Shown in pieces: positions 41,210 to 51,250 of a DNA stretch of 64,000 bases. Each line of letters starts with the position of its first letter. The first letter of the stretch is position 1. The DNA is from Prorocentrum cordatum. Its lineage: Eukaryota; Sar; Dinophyceae; Prorocentrales; Prorocentraceae. The stretch is from contig CAUYUJ010019944.1 in NCBI GenBank assembly GCA_963575745.1, positions 67,001 to 131,000 of the forward strand, written 5' to 3'. Below the pieces are notes generated by a model, which worked only from the letters and a program-made list of their open reading frames with translations, searched no databases and was not told where the DNA came from. The translations under genes and the position numbers were made by a program.

Positions 41210-41883
41210 GTCGTCGTCCATCGTCGTCGCCGTCGGCGTCGTCGGCGTCGTCTGTCGGCTTCGGCGTCGCCGTCGTCGTCGTCGGCGTCGTCGTCGTCGG
41301 CGTCGGCGTCGTCGGCGTCGGCGTCGGCGTCGGCGTGGGCGTCGGCGTCGGCGTCGGCGTCGGCGTCTGTCGGCGGCGGTGGTCTGCCCGCGCCCTCCAT
41401 GGCGGCCGCTCCTCGAGGCGGCCGGCTGGCAGCAGCAGCTGGCGCAGCGCGCGGGCGTGCAGATGCCGGCCGCCATGGCGCAGCAGCTTGGCGCGCAGCA
41501 GGCGGCGCGGGCCCCGCGATTTCGACGACGACGCGGGACGAGGGGCGAGGGACGATAATCGACGACGACGGCGTCGACGACGCCGAGGGACGAGGGACGA
41601 TGGACGACGACGGCGGCGACGGCGACGGCGTCGACGACGGCGGACGACGGACGACGGACGACGGACGACGGCGACGAACGACGAACGACGACTATGATGG
41701 ACGAGGGACGACGACGATGACGACGGACGACGACGACGACGACGACGACGACGGACGACGACGACGACGACGATGACGACGACGACGATGACGACGTACG
41801 ACGAACGACGACGACGACGTCGACGACGACGCCGACGAGGGACGACGACGACGACAACGCGGGACGAGGGACGAGGGACGAGA

Positions 41884-41915
<32 letters not shown>

Positions 41916-42110
41916 GGGTCGAGGGACGATGGACGACGGCGACGTCGACGGCGACGACGGCGGACGACGGACGACGGGCGACCACGACGAACGACGAACG
42001 ACGACGATGATGGACGAGGGACGAGGAGGACGACGACGACGATGACGATGACGATGACGACGACGACGACGACGACCAGGGACGACGGACGAGGAGGACG
42101 AAGTCGACGA
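40186..42110 (+). repeat. Very long GTC/GGC and GAC trinucleotide tracts
   Basis: CGTCGT-rich tracts at 40190-40240 and 40810-41375, GGA tract at 40428-40570, ACG/GAC tract at 41520-42090. The polarity flips from GTC to GAC around 41.4-41.5 kb, making a large imperfect inverted arrangement. Open frames of several hundred codons on both strands here are trinucleotide artefacts. A short non-repetitive insert lies at 41395-41520. Confidence 0.92.
41415..41520 (+). CDS. Putative exon, Gln/Ala-rich
   Basis: Frame EAAGWQQQLAQRAGVQMPAA continuing MAQQLGAQQAARAP, embedded between trinucleotide tracts of opposite polarity. Composition and codon choice match the 27.73-kb and 58.58-kb segments. No clear acceptor or donor is visible because the borders run into repeats. 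It may be a small exon or a fragment of one. Confidence 0.35.
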
Positions 42111-42588
42111 CGTGGGGGGCGGCCTTCGAAGCAAAGCGGGGGCTTTCGAAGAAGGCAGTTGTTTGATGGACCTCTACCCTTTTCGCAGGTTGTCGGTGGT
42201 GTCCGCAGGGTTGCGGATGTTCTCGGATGTTTCTGGAGGCTCTTCGATGTTCTTGGAGGTCGTCGTCGTTGTCGTCGTCTTCGTCTTCGTCCTCGAGGTT
42301 CGAAGATGTTTTGTGCCTTTTCGGCCCCTGGGTGGCGGTTTCGAGCCACGGGACAATCACAAATGACTCGGGATAGAGTCCAGGGCAACGGGTCGGGACT
42401 TCCACTCTGAAAAACAGAGTGGGATGTCTGGGCGTCCGAGCGCGGCGTCGCCATCGTCGGCGTCTGCGGCGTCGCCTTCGCCGTCGTCGCCTTCGCCGTC
42501 GTCGCTTTCGTCGGCGGCGGCGTCGTCGTCGTCGTCGCCGAGCTTAGAAGGGCTTCCTCCGGCTGCTTCGGCCTCGGGGGGCCCTCTC
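42111..42588. other. Mixed sequence with TCG-rich patch; no gene
   Basis: GTCGTCGTTGTCGTC patch near 42260. GCGTCGCCNTCGTCG-type repeat at 42440-42540. No recognisable gene. Confidence 0.5.
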
Positions 42589-42737
42589 TCAGGAGGGGAA
42601 AAAACACACAGAAACAATTAATCGTCGAGTCCCCAGGAAAATATGAGAAAATATGGGAAGTGGGGGGGAAGACAGAAACCCAGAAAATGTGGGGAACTAT
42701 GGGGAGTCTTTTTATTTGTGTGTCCCAGGGCCCCTTC
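42589..42737 (+). mobile_element. TCAGG MITE, copy with CTCTC target duplication
   Basis: Starts TCAGGAGGGGAAAAAACACA, contains AATTAATCGTCGA, two ATATG(G)GAAA words and CAGAAACCCAGAAAATG, and ends TGTGTGTCCCAGGGCCCCTT-CA. CTCTC sits on both sides. The ends are imperfect inverted repeats (TCAGGAGGGGA... and TGAAGGGGCCC... read inward, both followed by ACACACA). No coding capacity. Confidence 0.85.
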
Positions 42738-43390
42738 ACTCTCGCGGGCGACCTCGGCCCTGCACCCCGACTCTCTGCGGCAGCCCTCGAGCCAGAGCGA
42801 CCCGCCCCCCGGGGCCCGAGAGCCCGGTCGTGCGGCCCGCCGCGCTCGGCACGCTCTCCCCTGCCGCGCCGGCGGCAGCGCCACCGCAGAGGGGCGTGCC
42901 GCGCTGACCGCAGCGCCGAGTCGGGCGCGCCCCCGCCTGCAGGAGGCGTGTCCCGAAACAGCTGCAGTTGACATATCAGGGTGGCGATTTTTCGTGGAGC
43001 CTCCTGGGCTACTGCCGAGTCTTGTGTGTGTCCAGCTGCCTTCTTCGTCCAAGATCCGCCTGCACGAGTAAGGCAGGGCCAGGATCGGGATGAATCGCTC
43101 CAGAGCGTTCCGGAGCGCTCTCAGAGCGTTCTGGAACGCTCTGTAGCGGCCGCGGCGCCCAATACATCCTGCGAACCCGCCGATTCTAAGAGATTTCGAG
43201 TGATCCCGATCCGATTTTGTCCCGATCTTCGCGTCGTTTTCACGAGGACGCGCCCGACCTGACCGCAGTGGGCGCGGCGTGGCGGGCGCGGTGGGAGCGC
43301 TGCCGCGCCGATCCGGGAGGCCCGGCGGCGCGGCGTGGCGTGCTTCGAGGCCATCTGGGCCCCGCTGCTGCACCTCTCGGCCCGTGCTCC
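42738..43390 (+). other. GC-rich segments, possibly exonic, and an inverted dispersed repeat
   Basis: 42750-42950 and 43255-43390 are GC-rich, non-repetitive and bordered by CTGCGGCAG, CCTGCAG and CCGCAG sites that could be acceptors. The frames are Arg/Ala/Pro-rich and not convincing alone. Between them, 43072-43236 is the reverse complement of 6745-6908, with nested GAGCGTTCCGGAGCGCTC palindromes. Confidence 0.4.
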
Positions 43391-43558
43391 CGGAGGGAAA
43401 AAACACACAGACACAATTAGTCTTCGATTCCCCAGAAAAGATAGGAAAATATGGGAAGTGGGGCTGGGGGGAGACAAGAACACAGAAGATATGGGAGAAT
43501 ATGGGGCATCTTTTTTTTGTTTGTGTGTATTCATTTGTGTGCCCTGGGGCCCCTTCAA
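43388..43558 (+). mobile_element. TCAGG MITE copy
   Basis: Left end altered to TCCCGGAGGGAAAAAACACA. The interior (CACAATTAGTCTTCGATTCC, TATGGGAAGTGGGG, AGATATGGGAGAATATGGGG) and the right end (GTGCCCTGGGGCCCCTTCA) are intact. No certain target duplication. Confidence 0.8.
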
Positions 43559-44278
43559 CCAGGGTGTTCAGCAGCGAGCGAGGGGGTGAAATGACAAGGC
43601 GAAGGCCTTCCCAGAGTCGAAGATCGCAGGCCCCAGAGGTGGACACCAACACCAATATCGGTGGTGGAGCCTCCACCGACGGAAGAAGGTCCCGATCTTT
43701 GTGATGGTGGTAATATTCTGGCTTCCAAACCTTCCAGACTGACCGAAGTATTACCACCAACATCGAAATCGAGGACCATCTTCCCCCCTGTGGACGCAAG
43801 CCCCTGTGTTGGTGTTGGTGCCAATTTCCAGGTCTCCAAGAAGAAAACACGCCAGGAACATACACTTTTGGCGCTTCGCGCGGATTTCTTGTATCCGCGC
43901 TGCGGCCCCCTTGGCGGCGCCTCCAGCGCCGCCCCCGGCGCGCTCCGCGCGCAAGGATTCAAGAAACCCGCGCGGAGCGACAAAAGTGTATGTGAGAAGG
44001 AGAAGGCTTTCCCAGAAAGCGGCGGGACTTCTCAGAAGCGCTCTGGCCCTCCGAGAAGCTTTTTTTGTGTCCTCGGGGACGGCCGAGAACACCTCTCAGA
44101 AGGCTGGGGGGCTTCCGAGCCTTCTGAGAAGGCCTTCCCCGTCTCGCTTCCCTCCTCGCTTGCCGCCGATCGAGGTTTCGGCCCTCTGCACCTGTCGGTT
44201 TGTTCTCCAGGGGACCGGGTTTGTCATCGCGTCGCGCCGCCGGCGTCACGCGTACTGTCGCGGGGCGCCTGCTCTTCT
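43559..44278. mobile_element. Nested palindromic elements
   Basis: 43857-44001 is a foldback: GAACATACACTTTTGGCGCT and CGCGCGGATTTCTTG at the left match the reverse complement of the right end (ACATACACTTTTGTCGCTCC). Its relative is 45540-45700. Just upstream, GGTGGTAATATT (43703) and AGTATTACCACC (43749) form another inverted pair within a segment whose edges repeat ACCAACACCAA and its complement. No gene. Confidence 0.7.
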
Positions 44279-44442
44279 CCGGAGGGGGAGCAAAAACACA
44301 CAGAGACACGATTCATCGTCGATCCCCAGAAAAATGTGGGAAAATATGGGAAGTGGGGGGCAAGACGATAACCCAGAACATATCAAACTACAGGGAATTC
44401 TGGGATTCGTGTCTATTTATTTGTGTGTCCCAGGGCCCCTTC
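44279..44442 (+). mobile_element. TCAGG MITE copy
   Basis: Left end TCCGGAGGGGGAGCAAAAAC. The interior keeps ACACGATTCATCGTCGATCC and ATATGGGAAGTGGGGGGCAA; the right end is TTTGTGTGTCCCAGGGCCCC-TTCG. Target duplication not evident. Confidence 0.8.
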
Positions 44443-44534
44443 GTCCTCCCGTGGCAGACGCCTGGTGGCCGGTCGTTCAGAGCCGTGGCCGAAAGGTTTG
44501 GCCCCAGCATGGTTGAATTTGGGTTTAGGCGTAA

Positions 44535-44687
44535 GGCGGGCACGTCCCTCTACGGGAGGGATATTCAAAAATAGTAAAACAACCGTCAGGGGACAACTTG
44601 TTTCTGATATTTTCAGCATTTCGGTGCATTTTCGGTGTATTTCTAATTTTTCGTACAAAATTCGCCTGTAGGAGGACACGCCCGACC
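44535..44687. mobile_element. TIR element, GTCGGGCACGTCC family, copy 2
   Basis: The left end GGCGGGCACGTCCCTCTACG pairs with the reverse complement of the right end, GGTCGGGCGTGTCCTCCTAC, for about 35 bp. The interior is AT-rich with TTTTCGGTGTATTTC. GTAAG directly precedes the left end, so the element could act as or within an intron, but this is speculative. Confidence 0.72.
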
Positions 44688-45289
44688 TACGGTTACGCTC
44701 TGAAGTAGCTTACGGCAATGCTTTCATCCCAGGGCGTTCTTTGACGGTCTCGGGACCTGGGATCTGCATGGTTCTTTCGGCCTCGCATTTGGCTTGTGTG
44801 CGGGCTGGCAACCGTGGTGCGGACCTGGTGAGATCGCGAAGAGGAGCTAGTTGCGGCGACAGAAGGAGAGCCCAGACAGGAGCTTCTTTGGGTACCATCA
44901 GCGGTGTAAGTATCCGAGGCGAGAATTTATCCATAAGCACCGCTTGGGGGATTGATCTTCGCGGACCTCCACAGGCGGTGCATATGGATATATTCGGGCC
45001 CCCGGGGACCAACATATACCCATATCCACCTCCCGCCAGGGCACCAGGGCGTCGGTGCCCAGGCGGTGGATATGGATATATCCCCGTCTCGCAAAGTACA
45101 ACTATGACGGGTCGCCCATAGAGTCAGTCAAGCACATTTGAGAGATTGGCATCGACGAGAGCCCAGACAGGCAGCCGTGAGTTGTCGGTTGCAAGAGACC
45201 CAGATCTCCAACGACTCAAGCAGTGGCGAAGCGTCCTGGCGTGTCTATAGGCCCACCGAACAATGTTCTAAGAGCCGTTTGCGGTTTCT
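44688..45289. other. No gene; palindromic GGTGGATATGGATATA block
   Basis: Near 44975-45080, GGCGGTGCATATGGATATAT and GGCGGTGGATATGGATATAT form direct repeats, with the inverse ATATACCCATATCCACC between them. The rest is mixed sequence without recognisable genes. Confidence 0.55.
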
Positions 45290-45450
45290 ACGAAATGTTC
45301 TTAGGACATTCCTGGTTGGGACTGTCTTGTTTTAGTACATCGGGTTACTGTTCTAAGAACATTGTTATTGTTTTTCGAACATTTTTTGATTCTAAAGACA
45401 TTTCGTGGTAGGCCTATAGGGATGCTGGTTCGGTCGGTCCCTGTTCAAAC
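45290..45450. repeat. GTTCTAAGA hairpin repeat, copy 2
   Basis: Same block order as 39680-39845: ACATT, GGTT(T)ACTGTTCTAAGA, TTTTTGATTCTAAAGA, CGTGGTAGGCC, TCGGTCCCTGTTCA. AT-richer than its surroundings. Confidence 0.7.
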
Positions 45451-45499
45451 GACACGGTTCTTTCAACCCCAGCGTTCTTCCTTGACTTCGGCCCCCGGG

Positions 45500-45745
45500 G
45501 GGCCATCGTCTGGCCCCAGGGCCATACATCGAGGAACTGAACGATACACTTTCGGAGTTCCGCGCGGATTTTTTGGATCGGCGTTGAGCTGGCGGCGCCT
45601 CCGGCGCCACCACTGGCGCGCCTCGCGCGGCAGGAAGGGGGATCCAGCGCTGATCCAAGCAACCCGCGCGGACCTCCGAAAGTTTATGCTTTTGTCATGT
45701 TCTGTTCCTCGACGTCATGGCCCTGGAGCCAGATTGTTTCTGGGC
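45500..45745. mobile_element. Long foldback element, relative of 43857-44001
   Basis: The left arm (CCCCAGGGCCATACATCGAG, GAACTGAACGATACACTTTC, GGAGTTCCGCGCGG) pairs with the reverse complement of the right arm (CCAGGGCCATGACGTCGAGG, then AACAGAACATGAC, then AACTTTCGGAGGTCCGCGCG). The arms exceed 70 bp with small gaps. The inner ~150 bp corresponds to the 43.86-kb element, so either this is the fuller form or an element has nested in another. Confidence 0.7.
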
Positions 45746-47305
45746 GGGCGTCGCCGAAGCACGGTCGACGCCTTGCGGATGCATCGGCGATTCGGCGCGA
45801 TCCTCCGCCCCCCTCTATCGGGGGTGGACAGAACCCCCAACAGAGACACGTTGATTAGTGAATTGTCCGTTTTCGGTTCTCGAGAGGGCGCCGTGGCCGT
45901 TATTTTCCAGGCTTGCGCCCGCCAGGTTTGGGCCTCGGGTCGTTTTCACTAAACCACGTTTTACTAAAGGGGGGTCTGTCCATCCCCGACTCTGCTCGGA
46001 CCCCATCTGGAAGGCCTCTAATGCAACAGTGATCCTGGGGGGGTGGGGTCCGCCCGGCGTCCGCCTGGAGGAGGACACGCCCGACCGAACACAACGCCTT
46101 CTCGTCGGGCATCTGGGGATGGGGCGGCAGCGGAGGCGCGCCCCCCGCGCGCCCCCCGCGCACCGCGCGCGCGCGCCAGATGGCGGGTCGCCAGGACCCG
46201 CGCGGCGCGGCGCGGGCGTCCCTCCCGTCGTTGGCGGCGGTGCACACAGGCGATTTCTTCTCCCCCAAGCCCCGAGCTCCGCCCGAAACACTTGGCCGCT
46301 CAGGACAAGGGGGGAAGCCCCGGGACGCACTCCAACGGGGGCTATTCGGACGCACCCCTATCGAGGATAGACGCCCCCGCATCGCCTATCCCAGGGTTGG
46401 GCCCCGAATCTCTGGTTCATTCGAAAGCCTCCCAAAGTTTGAGATGGGGGTCTACATATCCTCTTTTAACCTCATAAGGGGTAACGAGGTTTGAGGTCTC
46501 GAGTTTCCGAGGTTTTCAGGCGTTGTCGCCGGCTCTCGGTGGCTTTCCAGCCCTGGGATGCTCTCCAGCAGCTGCGCATCGCCGAGAGCGCTCTGGTGGG
46601 CTCAGGGGAAATGCATCGACCCCCAACCGCCCGTTGTCCGCGGATGTTGGTTTGACATGGCCCTATCCCGCTCAGGAACGTGCGATTCGCCATCGCGGGC
46701 CTATCGCTGATCTATCGACGATGTATCGCCGATTCCAGGTCGACGTTTCCCCCCTGAGGTCTGCCTGTCGTTGTCCCTCAACGGGGGTGGCGCGGGGGGG
46801 GGGCCTTGTCAGACTGAAGGCCAGGGAGCTGCAAGGAGGCATGTGGCTTCCCCTCGCGTCGTGAAGACATCGCGGTCGCAGGTTTTTGTGGACAGTTGTC
46901 GGCCTCGGGGGGGGGCCTCCCCGGGCCCCGTGGTCACCACCAACCGTCCCAGCATGCAGCGCCGGCCCTGGGGGAAGGGGTCGGGGACTTCTGGGGGGCC
47001 CGCTCGGAACGAATCAAGACATCGGGTGCGTCGGAGAGGGGTATGATGGCTGTGGGCGGTGGGTACCATGGCCCATGTCATGCTCATGCCAACTCTTCTA
47101 CACGCCCTCTCTACTTCGTTTTCGATCTTGCGTTCCTTTCATGCCAGATGTCATCCTCGTGCCCTGGTCTCTCCTCGTCTGAGCACATGCCTCGGGCCAG
47201 CATGCGCCAGTAACCATCCCCTCGGCCCCCCTCTTGCATCCGAGCTGTGCGGGGAACCAGGGCCCAAGGGGGGGAGAAAGATGGTGTGGATGAGGGAGCA
47301 GACGG
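45746..47305. other. Mixed GC-rich DNA; no gene identified
   Basis: The segment CTCCCCCAAGCCCCGAGCTC near 46258-46310 reappears in diverged form near 49300-49355. A GGACACGCCCGACC right-end-like remnant lies at 46073-46086. CGATTTCGCC-like and GGTTTGAGG words occur near 46490. Long frames on both strands are GC-driven and share no family motif. Confidence 0.45.
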
Positions 47306-47462
47306 AGAGGTAGGAGGAGGATGGATGATGATGCTGATGATGCTGCTGCTGCTGATGATGATGATGATGAGGATGAGGCTGATGCTGATGCTGATGCTGC
47401 TGCTGATGATGATTCTCATGATGATGCTGATGATGATGACGGTGATGAAGATGATGAGAACG

Positions 47463-47495
<33 letters not shown>

Positions 47496-47738
47496 GGTGA
47501 TGATGATGATGATGATGGTGGATGATGGTGATGGATGTTGATGGTGATGATAATATTGGTGATGATGGTGTATGGAATGATTATGCTGATTCTGTTTTTT
47601 TATGATGATGCTGCAGGTACTGATGATGAATCTGATGATGATGACGACGACGATGATGATGATGACGATGCTGACGATGCTTATGATGATGCTGATGATG
47701 CTGCTGTAACTGATGAAGATGATGATGATGATGACGAC

Positions 47739-47776
<38 letters not shown>

Positions 47777-48240
47777 CGATGTTGACGATGCTTCTGATGA
47801 TACTGATGATGTTGATGATGATGACGATAGCGATGCTGATGCTGATTCTGATGATGATGATGATGACGATGCCGATGCTGATTCTGATGATGGTGATGAT
47901 GCCAGTGATGATGATGGTGCTGCTGATGATGCTGATGGGGATGCTGATGGAGATGCTGATTGTGATGACGATGATGCTGATGATGATGATGCTGATGCTG
48001 ATGCTGATGCTGATGCTGATGACGGTGGTGGTGGTGGTGATGATGATGTTGCTAATAAGGATGCTGATGATGATGCTGGTGGTGGTGATGGTGATGATGA
48101 TGCTGATGAGGATGATGATGATAATGATGATGATGATGATGATGATGCTGATGATGATGATGATGCTGATGATGATGATGGTGGCGGTGATGAAGCTGAT
48201 GATGTTCATGCTGCTGATTCTGACGATGATGATGCTGCTA

Positions 48241-48273
<33 letters not shown>

Positions 48274-48638
48274 CTGATGCTGATGTTGATGATGATCGTC
48301 ATGGTGATGATGATGGTAATGCTGATGATTATGGTGGTGATGGTAATGCTCGTGATAGTGATTCTGCTAATACTGATGCTGATGATGACGATGATGCTGC
48401 AACTGATGATGCAGATTCTGATGATTATGATGGTGATGGTTGTGGTGATAATGGTGCTAATGACGATGATGCTGATGCTGATGATGCTGATGCTGATGAT
48501 GATGCTGATGCTGATGCTGATGATGATGCTGATGCTGATGATACTGCTGCTGATGCTGATGATGATGATGCTGATGATGCTGCTGATGATGATACTGATG
48601 AGGATGATTATGAGGAGCAGGATGAGGATGATGATGAA

Positions 48639-48696
<58 letters not shown>

Positions 48697-48717
48697 TTGA
48701 TGATGATGATGATGATT

Positions 48718-48749
<32 letters not shown>

Positions 48750-48860
48750 GGTGATGATGATGATGATGGTGGTGGTGGTGATGATGCTGCTGATGATGCT
48801 GATGCTGATGATGATGGTGGTCATGATGATGGTGATGTAGGAGGAGGAGGGTGGATGCGG
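47306..48860 (+). repeat. 1.5-kb degenerate (GAT)n tract
   Basis: GATGAT with GCT, GAC and GGT substitutions over about 1.5 kb. It gives an unbroken Asp/Ala-rich frame on + (from about 47535) and Ile/Ser-rich frames on -. Triplet-preserving substitutions keep the frames open. I treat it as a microsatellite: no non-repeat coding sequence is attached. Confidence 0.9.
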
Positions 48861-49600
48861 AGGAGGACGGAGGGACGACGACGAGTGGGGACGAGGGAAG
48901 AATGTAATGGGTTGGATGAGGAGACTTGAGGAGGAGGATGTGTTGACTTCGCTTTTGTGTACCTCCTGATCAGCTTACATCGCAAGGCTTGTCCAAGAGC
49001 ATTGGTTAGGCTGTGGCCAAGCGTGACGAGTTCGGGGCTCCGTGGCGCGAATATTTCATGCCGAGCGTGCCATTTCACACGCTGCGCCTGCCGCGCTCTG
49101 CGCGCTGCTCTGTGACCGTGCGGTCCCTGCCGCGTCTTGCGGGTTGTGGCGGACGCGCGCACCTGCTGTGCCGCGCGGGGTGCTTTGCACTGTCCGCTTC
49201 TTGCTGTGCGCCAGGATGCCTGGCGCGCGCTGCATGGGCAGTGCCACCCGCCTGGCGTCGAGCGCCGTCCTTGCGGCGTGCCGTCGCATGCGATGTCTCT
49301 CCCCCAGTCCCCGAGTTTCGCCCGAAAAGTTGCTGGCCGTTCAGCAAAGGGGAGGCTCTGGGATACACGACCAGCCAATCTCCGAGTGAGACGACTCAAC
49401 GCCCTCACGCGCAACTTACTACAATATCTTAAGTAGATCACCTGCCAGGCAATGGCGCCTGACGGCAAGGCTGATCAACACACCGATTCCGGCCACCGAA
49501 AGCTCACTGTAGATGAGGACGATGAAATAAAAAGGCTATGGATTTCGAGGGTGCCACCTTCTGCGTCGTGGAATTTCGAGCAGTAGGGAAGAGGTCATCC
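48861..49600. other. No gene; partly shared with 46.2 kb
   Basis: 49290-49360 carries CTCTCCCCCAGTCCCCGAGT, resembling 46250-46310. Upstream is GC-rich DNA with TGCCGCG/GCGCTGC words. No recognisable gene. Confidence 0.45.
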
Positions 49601-49604
49601 ACAG

Positions 49605-50176
49605 CATCGAGGGCCTTTTCAAGTCTCATCGCCTCCAGGTTCGATAAAGCTACGCCGCTGAAGCAGTAGCTGCAGCTCGCAGCGTGGACGAATGCTATCC
49701 TACTTTAGCAAGGCTGGTCCTAAACGCTATTTTGCTGGACTTCGGCTGTGTTTTGTTATTCGTTTCATCAGGGAGGTGCAGGAACACAGGTCGAGCAAAA
49801 CGAAACAACAAAACCAAACCAAATCGAAACACAACTTTTAGGTCCAACTCTTACTGTAATGATGCCTTCCCAAGGGTCCATTGACCTCATCTGGGCTCAA
49901 ACAACTTCGTTTGCAAGGTAGGCTCTGTATTAAAGTGTCCCTCACGATCGACGCCGAATCCGTGTTCATGTCTCTCATCAGCGAGGACCTGAACAAACAA
50001 AACATCTCTTGCCGAGAAAACACCGACACCGCTGGGCTATGTAAGCTGGAATTGGGTATTCTAGATGGTGTGAACTGGCGTGGCACCCTCGACATGATCA
50101 TACCAAAGGCTCTATCGATCGTGACGTATTGCTGAAAGTCATGAACAGATACCAGAGCTACACGCACGACGTTTAG
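49605..50176 (+). pseudogene. Broken Ty1/copia RNase H (C-terminal end of Pol)
   Basis: Fragments in shifting frames match the end of a copia-type polyprotein. About 49615-49740 reads LFKSHRLQV, a stop, then SYAAEAVAAARSVDECY. About 49929-50090 reads SLTIDAESVFMSLISEDLNK and, further on, LDGVNWRGTLDMI. After a +1 shift, HTKGSIDRDVLLKVMNRYQS runs to a TAG at 50174-50176. The [VI]DA-x-S and D-x-RDM-type (here GTLDMI) plus TKG-x-ID signatures are characteristic of dinoflagellate and plant copia RNase H. At least one in-frame stop and two frame changes make it non-functional. RT and integrase are absent upstream. Confidence 0.78.
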
Positions 50177-51250
50177 ACATACGTACAATACCATGGCACA
50201 TCTCTCCTACTACAAATATGTGGCGCCGGTACTGTCCAACCGCCTTATTGGACCCTTCGTGGTCTGAGGGGTTGTTCAGCCGCGGCCAACTGTTGCATGA
50301 GAGGGGGGGAGCCTCTTTTCTGGCCCCGCTCAGTGCTGTCGTGGTACTGCGACGGCCCAGAGAGAGCGCGTGCCCACGCTCCTCTTGCTTGTTTTATGTC
50401 GTGGACACAAGACGGCCAGGAAATGAGCGTGTCTCCTCGCTCCTTCAAGCAGCCTTCTGCCGAGTAATCCTTTCTTCGCTTGGCCTTAGCTTCGTGGGAT
50501 CGCGAGGATAACAATCCTTTTGCCGATGCGGGATCAGCCCCGTCGGCGCTTTCAAGGGCTTTATGAGCTGCCTCCTGGCTGGCCCAGCATCAACTGTATT
50601 TGCTTAACTAATTGGTGCTTTGATCGATTTAGGTGTTAAGTTACCTGGGCCATGGAACCACGACACGGTGCCCAGCGCTCTCGTTTTTCGTGGCCCTTGC
50701 TTGACTGCAACTGCGGACGCCGTGTCAGGCGGCTGTCTCTTTCCTATGCGGCAGCCTTGGGCCTACTTTAGGGCAGCAGCTGGCAGGCTTCGTTCCCCCT
50801 CGACTTCCAGGGTACGTCCCAGGGTGGGGAGTATACTTGCCTGCTTCCGCCGTTGCTGTGGCCCAAGGAAGCGCCGCCCTATCTGCCAGCGTCGGCGGCG
50901 TTGCGGGCACTCAATTTGCGGTGGCGTCGGGCACTAAATTTGCGGTGGTGGTCTCTCATATCGACGTATTGGAGCTACCACTGCAAACTCTTGCGAGGCG
51001 TCCTTGGCCCGTCTTGGGGCCCTCTTGGGCCCGAAGAACTCACGTGGCAAGATGCGGGGGGCCCAGGAGACGCTCGAAAAACCCGAAGAATTTCAGGGAA
51101 TTGGGTCCATATCCCTGACTGATTCCTCAGAACTTCGGACTGAGGCTCAGGGGATCAGGCAAATGACTTGAGGACGCGCCCCTTCCGTGCCTACAGGCAC
51201 GGTGTCGGTCTTTTTTGTCTCCCCAATGTTGGCTTACTTTGCGACGATAT
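50177..51250. other. Possible copia LTR region; no gene identified
   Basis: The sequence just 3' of the copia relic would be expected to hold a polypurine tract and LTR. I cannot define an LTR because no second copy is in the window. A GGCACTCAATTTGCGGTGG-like block is tandemly doubled at 50918-50950 (CACTCAATTTGCGGTGG, CACTAAATTTGCGGTGG). CCAAGA-type words occur on the - strand near 50997-51040. Confidence 0.45.

Noticed and set aside
40408-42739. Several overlapping frames of 330-716 codons on both strands
   Set aside because: All are poly-Arg/Ser/Val/Asp/Thr translations of GTC/GAC trinucleotide tracts.
47151-48929. 464-codon Asp/Ala and 557-codon Ile/Ser frames
   Set aside because: They are opposite translations of a (GAT)n tract without attached unique coding sequence.
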